A model generated the notes under the pieces. The model saw only the letters and a program-made list of their open reading frames with translations, was not told where the DNA came from and searched no databases. This document shows positions 56,415-64,000 of a stretch of DNA of 64,000 bases, one piece after another. Position 1 is the stretch's first letter. Every line of letters starts with the position of its first letter. Made by a program: the position numbers and the translations under genes. Source of the stretch: Spirometra erinaceieuropaei (lineage: Eukaryota > Platyhelminthes > Cestoda > Diphyllobothriidea > Diphyllobothriidae); NCBI GenBank assembly GCA_902702965.1, contig CACRXP010000866.1:78550-142549 (forward strand), read 5' to 3'.

Positions 56415-56585
56415 TCATGAGCTGCGGCAGGTTGGGTGGGTAACTTGACTCCGATGTGATTAAACTCACGGCTCCCGGTCGGGTTTTCATAACTCAGGTG
56501 GTCAGAGTGTCGCCTGTACACAAGCCTTGCACTGGCTGTCGTGAACTCGAACCCCACGGAGGTGGCAGAAGGAACCTTTTAATGG
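56415..56585 (+). mobile_element. tRNA-derived SINE, family 2
   Basis: GGTTGGGTGGGTAACTTGAC on the 5' side, A box-like ATAACTCAGGTGGTCAGAG, and B box-like GTGAACTCGAACCCCAC. Diverged from the 39.5-40.1 kb pair. Confidence 0.65.
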
Positions 56586-57445
56586 CGGTTCATGCTCGTG
56601 ATCTCACGATGCCGCCATCCGACTCTGCGATAATGCCATAGGATGGTCGATCTGTCGGAGTCCCTGAAGGGAGGACAGCTCTCCCCAGTCACATCTGTCA
56701 CCTGAACCCCCGATGCCGTGGTGGGTTTTAATCCAGGACAGGCTAGCAGAGCAAATAAAGTGGACAGAGGGGCAGGCGGTAGTGGCAGCGACGTAGAAAC
56801 AGATGGTCGCTGACTCACCAGGACTGCCGTTTGTGGTGGCGTGCAGCGCTGAGCACAGAGGGCTGCCGCCGTCGCGTACACACAACCGGGGAGGGACAGG
56901 CGCGTGTGCGGGCAGGTGTGTGTGTGTGTGTGCATGCGTGTCGTGTGTGGCAAGTGATGACATGTCTCTCGTCGTCGCTCACTCTGACCAAACAGAGCCT
57001 GGCCACTCCTCAGCATGCACATGTCAAGGTTCACGGCGTGGCATAACAAATAAAAATTGAAGCTGAGACAAACAACACGCGGCGGGATGGCAAAAAAGAT
57101 GTCTGTGGTCAATACGCAGCTATGGCCCGTCTCCAGTAGGCTGGCAGTGAGAAGTGCCAACAGGAAAAGGCCGAATAAAACGAGCGCCAGAACTGTCTGC
57201 GCCGACTGCAGGTGACAGCCTCTGAGTCGCCTCTAGTGTGGGTGTACAATTGGATTGCGGACGCTGAGTTCCAGGGGGTGGGCTGCGGAAGAGACTGTTT
57301 CGGCTGTTGGTAACAAACTTCGCCTATATGTATCATGGATGGCGATCACCCTTTGGAGACAACAGCATGAAACATCGTTCTTTCCAGTCATAGCATGTGG
57401 ACTGCCTCGTTTGAGAAGCATGCGGACTTAATGGTATTTTCGACC
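56586..57445. other. No gene recognised; TG microsatellite
   Basis: (TG)n at 56916-56932 within a G+C-rich stretch. Long overlapping frames on both strands (up to 193 codons) are Cys/His/Thr-rich around the microsatellite and match no family. Confidence 0.4.
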
Positions 57446-57449
57446 GGTC

Positions 57450-58255
57450 TGAATAATCGGTAACAATCGGGAGATGGCACCCAAAAAAATCCGTTACCTA
57501 GAAATAATACCTTTAACAGTGGACTCAGACGCCTTCAGGCTATATCAGCGGTTGCAGGCTTACTTTCATGCACTACTTGGACTTGCCGCGACGGCCCAAC
57601 ATGGACTGACCGAACGAACATCGCAGGAGGTTACATGGACGATGGCCGCTGTTACCCAGCCTTCCCCATTGTTACACACGTACATCTGAATATACGGCAT
57701 ACATTCGTATTATGGCAGTTTATTACAAAACAAAATCACTTTTAAATAGGATAAGTCTGCACAACACGGGACAGGAACAGTTCCAAGGCATCTGTCAAAG
57801 ACATGGCATTGAGGCCAAACCAAAGACGATACTGTACTTCGTCTATGTGAGCCCACACAGCTCGCCCACATACAGGGCCTCCCTCGCGGAGTTTCCTTTT
57901 TAGTCTACTCCAGTATGCCTCAATGGCATTGGTGTGCCGTCCGGTGGTAGGGTCCTTGAAGTTCTTTGAGTGGTTAACAGAGAAATGTAGATAACCTTCT
58001 GAGGGAAGACGATTATACGCCTTTCAATCGTCTGTTACCACTATACTGCCTTTGGCGACCCACTTTCTAATAACGGAACGGAGAGTGGGCCAACTTTGAT
58101 CATTCACCTGTTCAAATAAGGCTTTCCGTCGGCTAGTATCGTACATTCCGACCAACCACCACCCATAAAACCCCTATTACCACCTGTCCCGTAAGACGGG
58201 CTGCTTTGGTTAGGCGGATTTTTTTGGGTGCTATCTTCCGATTGTTACCGAATAA
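57450..58255 (-). mobile_element. Merlin-type DNA transposon with terminal inverted repeats
   Basis: Left terminal repeat near 57450-57490 and right near 58212-58255 are inverse (GGTAACAATCGG, then GCACCCAAAAAAATCCG). Between them the minus strand encodes the catalytic C-terminal part of an ISXO2/Merlin transposase. The N-terminal part of the transposase is missing, so the copy is internally deleted. Merlin elements are known from flatworms. Confidence 0.8.
57730..58160 (-). pseudogene. Merlin transposase, catalytic part
   Basis: Minus strand: VGMYDTSRRKALFEQVNDQS, RSVIRKWVAKGSIVVTDD (catalytic aspartate region), a stop where tryptophan is expected (TGA for TGG, near 58026), KAYNRLPSEGYLHFSVNHSK, NFKDPTTGRHTNAIEAYWSR (the H-T-N-x-I-E motif with the catalytic glutamate) and LKRKLREGG, ending in a natural-looking TAA. 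Apart from that one stop, ~140 codons are open, so the copy is recent compared with the mariner fossils. Confidence 0.82.
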
Positions 58256-58304
58256 TCCACCACACCCAGACTCGGAGGCTTTGGTATGATGCGAAGCAAT
58301 GACA

Positions 58305-58440
58305 GCAGGAACAAGGCCTGCGTACAGCCAAAGGTCTAACCACCTGAGCTACGAGACCCCACCTGAGTGTCACATTTCGCCCAAGTTACCCGCCAGGTCT
58401 ACTACAACGCATTGATTTCACCAATTCTGATACAGCCAAC
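58305..58440 (-). mobile_element. tRNA-derived SINE, family 2, minus fragment
   Basis: AAAGGTCTAACCACCTGAGC, TACGAGACCCCACC, then TTTCGCCCAAGTTACCCGCC; inverse of the family 2 head and 5' flank. Confidence 0.65.
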
Positions 58441-58689
58441 TGACTGTCTGAACAGAATTCCCTAAGAACTCAGCATAAAATCCACCAGAAAACTAATAGG
58501 CTCGGGCTGAGTTTCCTTCAGTCACGTATAAGGGGGTAAGCATACGTCATCACACGGAAGGTTGCGACAGACTTTCATAGCATTCGCCTTCAATGAAATC
58601 AGTTCTTGTCGGTCATTGCCTGGTTTCATGAAAGTAGGATATGTGCGTAGGGCCTGCCAGTCGATGACTGACTGGTTGCCCGGCCTTTG

Positions 58690-59205
58690 ACAGGTGATGG
58701 CCCAGGCCAAATGCGGGGCGGCGTCTCAACACCTTTTGGGCCTTAAGGATTGTGTGAGTCTGTTGTGCCATGACCCTTGCAGCCTGGTGTATGCTGGCAG
58801 TTCTCTGGCATCTGGTTCCCTGCCGATAGATGCGCTTGCGCTCCCACTGGATATACAGACCGTGTGCATGGTTTCCCAGTGACTTGTGTCATCCTCTCCT
58901 CTTTCTGACCCATTTTCGTTGTTAGTTAAAATCCTGATCAGGTGTTTGTTGTGGACAAGGGGGTGTGGTGACACGCCTAGGTGCGAGTTCGGCCGCTACA
59001 GTCACCTGTGTCCTCTTCGCCCTCCAGTCTTCTTGAATATGTCTTGACATCGGACCAAGTTGGGGGATGAGAGGGTGCGATAGGCGCTGTGCAAGTCTAC
59101 CCTCACTATAAACTAATTCACGCGCAACTCACCGTGCCTGCTCTCACCTTGCTGTGGAGCACACGTTGGACATCGTCGACAACAACGGTCGAACTGCTCA
59201 TGCAA
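58690..59205 (-). repeat. Unclassified repeat family Y, minus copy
   Basis: Inverse of copies 1 and 2: GCTGGCAGTTCTCTGGCATC, CTGCCGATAGATGCGCTTGC, GCTCCCACTGGATATACAGA, then GTGGAGCACACGTTGGACAT, CGTCGACAACAACGGTCGAA. Confidence 0.62.
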
Positions 59206-60498
59206 GCAGTACTTAGTTCGGTTGATGACACAATGCGACCAGTGCACCGTCCCCCCACTGTGGAATTCTTGTAAACAAAAATTTTAGCTAAAGAAGGAAG
59301 CATTGACGTCCAATATCCTGTGAACCAGAGTCTGGGATCTGGCTTCCGATCAAAAAGCGAACATCCGAACAGAAGTGAGGAAGTATACGCAATGTCTGAA
59401 CGCCGGTACGCCAAACAGGGAACGTTCCTACATCCCAGCAACCGAGACCAGGGTTCAGTCTTGGGGTTGGTAGTTTGGCAGTGGAGTGCCTGCCTAGGAG
59501 GCAACGAGGAGTTTCTTTTGGCGAGAACACGTTATCAATTGTGTCAGTCAGTTTAACTGTTCACGGATGTCTCCCGCGTTATAAGGTAACCGAAAGGTAA
59601 TGTCAGGTATCGATGCATCTCAGGGGTTGTTTGGGGTGCTAGACCGTCATCGATTGTGACTAGGTGGCGCTGGAAATCAGATGGACGATAGTGGAAGACA
59701 AAATACATTTTCTTAGTCCTAGTCCGAGACCGCCATTAACATATTTGAGGCATAGCGGTATGAGCGATGAGGGCAAATATACTAGACAGTGCTTCGGAGG
59801 ACTTTGCTCTTCTGGCTCACGTCAGATGTCTGTCACGTTACATGCAATACAGGCAGATCTTTAATCTCTCAGGATTCTGCAAAGGAAACAACTAGGGCCG
59901 TCCAACCAGCCGTAGGACGAAGTACGCACGAAAGGCATGAAGCACTCACCGGAATCTCTTGGTGTGTTTTCATGTGGAAAGACTACTCAGAGACAAATAA
60001 CACGATCCAAGGTCGTATAAGACACCGTTACATAGTAGTCTTTAACTGAAAGTTACATCCTACGTTTGAATCGATGTCACTCGCGAAGAAATCAGTACCT
60101 AAGTAGTTCATGTCCTTCAGTCAAGTACCTTTAGAAGTCCAGCATAGTAAGCACCCATTAAGAAATTACATCTTTTTGTAAGTCAGAATTGAGAACTGCA
60201 AAATACTCTAGTATCAAAACCTAGTTATTTACGCATACTATAAAGTATGGTCGGCGTTTTAAATCCGTCAAACAGCATGCTTACGTTATTCGAAAAGGAT
60301 CCACTATTTTCGTTTCGGTTTTCACAAGGGGAAATCCTGAATAAAAATATGAATGGCGACATGGGAGGTAATGGACCTGCACTGATAACAGGTCAGCGTT
60401 GCCTTACATTTAGAAAACTCCACTGATCGAAGAAGCGCAAGGATTAAAATCAGAGTGTTGTTGCCGTACCCTCTGACAAAGACGGTGAAAAGATAAAC
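59206..60498. other. No gene recognised
   Basis: Frames of 60-128 codons on both strands without motifs; the second half is A+T-rich. Confidence 0.3.
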
Positions 60499-60501
60499 GT
60501 A

Positions 60502-61490
60502 CAGTAGATGTGCTAACTCATGAAATGCTAACCGAAGTTGTGAAATGCGTTTTCGCCTCGAAAAGATTACTTAAGTGGGATTGCAATAATAATCCTCGTG
60601 CAGAATAATCCCATGATAATTCAGTTACTACAGGATTCCGGCTTTTGAATGAACTTTCCAGCCGCCTGTTAAAACTACACTCTGTAAAAATGACTGCTTA
60701 TGTAGTATGAATTCTTTTCATTGATTCTCGCTGTCCTTATAGTTTCAACTATGTTTCGTAGGAAAAATGCCTAAAAAAATTCATTCGTTCACTCATTTGG
60801 TAGAAAATTGCGTCTTCTTTAAATAATATGCATGAAGAAACGGTATAATTAGGCTATAAAAATTGTCTAATTCCCAAATAATTTGGAACCCGATCTGCCG
60901 TTACAGTGACATTCGGGATTCCGACACTACAAGCTGTATATTTTACGTGTACGGAAAATCATACATTTCTATACGGTGTTACGAGGAGATTATATGTGGT
61001 TCATCAAATTTACCAGTAGATTTGAACAATATTGTAAAGTGTACAAGCAAAATTAGTAAATGCAGAGACATGATGTTTTACGAACGAGCATTCCACGGTT
61101 TTAAAAAATCTCGTAATTAGAAACTTTTTTAAAACCGAATTCTGCCTTTCCTTCTAGTATAAAACATGAAGAACGCATTACTTCCTATCAAATGAATGGA
61201 AAAACGAGTATTTTTATGTATGCTTCCATGAAGTATATTTTAATTTATAAGGGCGTCGAAAGTGAGAGAACTTTACGCTACTTAAGTAATTATTTCTTTT
61301 TTTACAGAGAACAGTTTCTGAAGGCGGTCGGGAGGAAGTTTGTTCAAAAGCCGACATCCCAAAGTAACTGAAATATCATGGGAGTATGCTGCACCGTGAT
61401 CAATATTGTAACCCTGGTTAAGTGATCTTTTCGAGTCGAAAACGCAATTCAGAATTGAGGTTAACATTTCATGAGTTAGCTCATCTGCTG
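60502..61490. mobile_element. Foldback element copy 10
   Basis: Ends TA|CAGTAGATGTGCTAACTCA and GAGTTAGCTCATCTGCTG|TA, 989 bp; more diverged inside than copy 5. Confidence 0.83.
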
Positions 61491-61496
61491 TAATCT

Positions 61497-61620
61497 ACCA
61501 CACTCCATGCACTGATTGCGTGTGTTGTGGCCATACAGGCCGACGTCTGGCCACTCGTACTAATGAATACAGACTAGCTGTCTGTCGGTGTGACCCCCAA
61601 TTCGTTCAGACTTGGTAAGC
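61497..61620 (+). pseudogene. PLE GIY-YIG fragment A
   Basis: Plus strand: TPCTDCVCCGHTGRRLATRT, NEYRLAVCRCD. This is the second half of the GIY-YIG motif (the expected Y-V-G-Q-T reads C-C-G-H-T) with the following conserved arginine and histidine region. No other PLE part adjoins. Confidence 0.68.
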
Positions 61621-62175
61621 AAGTGCAGACAAAGAAAAGTACCTAGTAATCGTCAGCAGTGATCGCGTACGGTTCAACAAAGTAGCATGCGCGATATACA
61701 GGGTCAAAACGTTCATGCAATGGACGTATGGCAATATTCCACCTTTGTCTACAGTAAAACAATGTCAACCCACTGCAAGGGAAGGCGGCAAGCAGATTTC
61801 AAGAGTGGTGTCATGGTAAAAAAACGATAAATCATAAGGAATGAGCTATAACTAAAGACTCCCGTCCACAAGCTATGGTTGCAATACCCACCTATCGGCT
61901 TTTGGGTGCTGCAGTCCGTCCAGGTGATTCCGAAATACAGATGCCTTGCCAAAATCAATCACAGAGGCAAATAAGAACGCCTAACAAGTTGTACTCTAAA
62001 TATCCATACCAGATGGCAGTCATCAAGTTTGCTCGTTCTGAATGAAACAAAACCACAATAGAGAGAGTTTAGATGTCTGTCCCCTTCCCACCCCGCCTCT
62101 ACGACGCAACATGGAGTTAGTGCGGTTTATATACATCAGGCATCTGCTTTTCGGGCCGGGCCTACGTCGCCTAGC
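61621..62175. other. No gene recognised
   Basis: Nothing identified. Confidence 0.3.
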
Positions 62176-62179
62176 TCAC

Positions 62180-62450
62180 AGTGGCCTTACAGCGTGGTGA
62201 CGGTGGCTGTCTCTGCCAGTATACAGGCCAGACAGGACTAGGACTCGGCACAGAGAGGCTGTGTACGAGGAGGTGACCCACTGCATCAAGTCGCCACTCA
62301 CATGCTGGAGGAAGGTCACGAGTCCGACTATGCGAGCATGTAGATATTGGCGAGAGCCGGTGGTAAGACAAGGTAGGAAGTGCTGGACGGCTGACACCAC
62401 ATCCAATATTATTAGTCGACTCTCAGATCCATGGGCATCTTTAGAGGAGG
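62180..62450 (+). pseudogene. PLE GIY-YIG fragment B
   Basis: Plus-strand pieces in shifting frames: CQYTGQTG, RHREAVYEEV, VATHMLEEGHESDYASM, a stop, ILARAGGKTR, a stop, EVLDG. The order matches a PLE nuclease domain (YIG-x-T, then HR-A, then HxxEEGHxxDY, then ILAR, then the E-x-L-x-G end). Diverged from fragment A, so probably another lineage. Confidence 0.62.
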
Positions 62451-62890
62451 TTGCTAACCCATATATGTATATATTGTCCATAAAGTACGTGTACATTTCC
62501 TGCCAAAAAATTCGCAAAGGCCTAGCTCAAAAAGGTGACAAGACATGGATTGGTCAGTGGGATTTGCTTTCATTGAGGACATAAACAGGCTAAAAGCAAT
62601 TCGCATTTCGAAGAATCAGAAAAACTTGTGATTGTTGGCAGCACTATTCAGCAACAGGAATGCCGCTATTCCGAAGGCACTATTGTCTTATTTTGGATAC
62701 ATTTGGAGGGGAATTGGCCCTCCTGGCCATGTTAGGACTGCGCTTCTGCCAGGTCGTGCTAATGAACTGCCCAAGGGCGCACTACCTTTATTCGGAGACA
62801 GCATTCTATGAAAGGAATCCTCAGTCGCACCGTTGGCACCGCCTTGTTGGAAGTTCCGAAAAGTTTAACCTCAAATCGTCATAACTGGAC
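62451..62890. other. No gene recognised
   Basis: Short frames only. Confidence 0.3.
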
Positions 62891-62897
62891 GCCTTAT

Positions 62898-63172
62898 GGT
62901 AGAGGGGAGCTCACCGATCGTTGTTACGTAACTCGCTCGTCCCGTTGTGCCTTACGGGCTCTCTCTCTCGAGGTCAACCAGTAGCCGCACAGCGGCGCAT
63001 GATATAGGCAGAAAGCAATTACCGACAAAGACAAGGGAGACTGGAATGGTCATTTCTGGCTTATTAGCCGTCGTCAGTCAGTCATACCCGACCACGAAAT
63101 GTGAAACATCTGGGGCTCGATCCCGCAACCTGTCAGTTAGAAGTCCAACGCCTCTAACCACTGAGCCATTGT
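62898..63172 (-). mobile_element. tRNA-derived SINE, family 1, near full minus copy
   Basis: Tail GGTAGAGGGGAGCTCACCG, TTACCGACAAAGACAAGGGA, inverse B box (GGGGCTCGATCCCGC) and inverse A box (CTCTAACCACTGAGCCA). Confidence 0.8.
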
Positions 63173-63375
63173 ACATTCCCGATCGCAACCAACAGGACGA
63201 CGAGCCCGTGGCTCAGTGGTTAGATGCGTTGGACTTCTAACTAACAGGGCGCGGGATCGAGCCCCAGGATTTCCACAATTCAGGATTGGGTACGACTGGC
63301 TGACGACGGCAACTAAGACAGAAATGGCCATTCCAGTCTCCCTTGTCTTTGTCGGTAATGCTATTCTCAACGTTC
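63173..63375 (+). mobile_element. tRNA-derived SINE, family 1, plus copy
   Basis: ATTCCCGATCGCAACCAACA, A box (CCGTGGCTCAGTGGTTAGAT), B box (GCGGGATCGAGCC) and CTCCCTTGTCTTTGTCGG. Joined head to head with the minus copy, so the two tRNA-related heads abut. Confidence 0.8.
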
Positions 63376-64000
63376 TATTCGGCGTCTCTTTTTGTTCTTA
63401 AGTAGTACTGAACCAAACGCCAATAATTTAACATATTACACTGCCACGTGCAAGGCCGTATTTGCATGGTCTTTTATATGTATCTGGTTAATGCGTGTGG
63501 TTGGAAAGGTTGTCAACTAGAGGGCTACATTGGTTTTCGGGACTGAGCCGGGTTGCAACGGCTCCTTTGTAATGCGGTCTTATCGACATTCCAGTCGATG
63601 TGATGCGGTATGGATGAAGCCTGATTCGGTTGGAAATGAAAGTAAGTGCCTCCTCCCTGTATTACAGGTGGCCTTCCGTTAAATTCCAGAGAGGGTACCT
63701 ACTGCCCTATTCTAATGTCAGTCCTGGTCCCAACCTTCTACCCCCCCAGCATAACCTGAACCCTAGCTTCAACCTTCTTAAGCCAAAAGATCCTCGAATC
63801 TAGCGTAGAGCCACCTGTGTCGCTTGAGCGGGCAACGCGTTTCTTCCTCGTCGCCTTCTTCAGTCACAACAATGGACAGTTCACCATAAACGTTTCCACA
63901 AGTTCTTTCGTTGACTTAACAAAACTGAGACGATGGAGGCATTCAAAAGTGCAATCGAAGACCGCTTCGAGACAGCCCAAGGTGATAAAGTGGAATGCGG
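63376..64000. other. Window end, no gene recognised; short CCCTAA-like stretch
   Basis: 63720-63785 has CCTGAACCCTAGC-like words (degenerate telomere type). Nothing else is identified. Confidence 0.35.

Noticed and set aside
56579..57160. 193-codon minus-strand frame, among the longest in the window
   Set aside because: It crosses a (TG)n microsatellite, is rich in Cys, His, Thr and Pro as expected from its base composition, overlaps equally long frames in other phases, and shows no domain.

Overview
This looks like a gene-poor, repeat-dense stretch of an animal nuclear genome, most likely a parasitic flatworm and perhaps a diphyllobothriidean tapeworm. The mobile-element mix supports this: RTE- and CR1-type LINEs, Penelope-like elements (PLEs) with GIY-YIG domains, a Merlin transposon, mariner fossils, tRNA-derived SINEs and many hammerhead-ribozyme motifs. 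The species call is inference. I see no bacterial operon, rRNA gene or CRISPR array.

The one clear host gene is the 3' end of a plus-strand multi-PDZ scaffold gene of MAGI type. Four exons (620-790, 4628-4905, 6237-6456, 10333-10616) have good splice sites and matching intron phases (1, 0, 1). They give the C-terminal ~316 residues: the second half of one PDZ domain, a His/Gln-rich linker, a complete last PDZ domain and an unstructured tail. Its introns carry a foldback element, a LINE endonuclease fragment and hammerhead repeats. A second possible host exon, on the minus strand near 51.8-52.2 kb, encodes an Ig-like fold.

From 10.6 kb on, the window is nearly all transposon remains. At 10.9-15.4 kb lie three ~1 kb foldback elements and an RTE LINE split by a SINE. 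At 16.5-18.2 kb there is a PLE fossil and SINEs. At 19.0-21.8 kb two ~750 bp arms form an inverted repeat around a hammerhead palindrome. At 22.0-24.7 kb lie another foldback element and a PLE bounded by inverted ribozyme-bearing repeats. At 25.7-33.4 kb are unclassified repeats, a CR1 reverse transcriptase and two adjacent mariner fossils. At 35-40 kb are an inverted repeat with internal repeats and a mirror pair of tRNA-derived SINEs. At 40-47 kb are foldback elements, hammerhead repeats, a SINE and RTE remains. At 49.6-53.4 kb are a telomere-like tract, hammerhead palindromes, the Ig-like exon and a foldback element. At 53.7-55.7 kb is a SINE cluster with a tandem hammerhead unit. At 57.4-58.3 kb is a Merlin copy, and at 60.5-63.4 kb a foldback element, two PLE endonuclease scraps and a SINE pair.

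The most notable content is the hammerhead ribozymes. There are two families. One is the PLE-terminal type (short stem II, core followed by ACGTC). The other is a short non-coding repeat with a long stem II and palindromic stem III, which resembles an animal retrozyme and includes a tandem arrangement with a 352 bp period. Copies occur repeatedly as closely spaced inverted pairs. All alignments here were made by eye.
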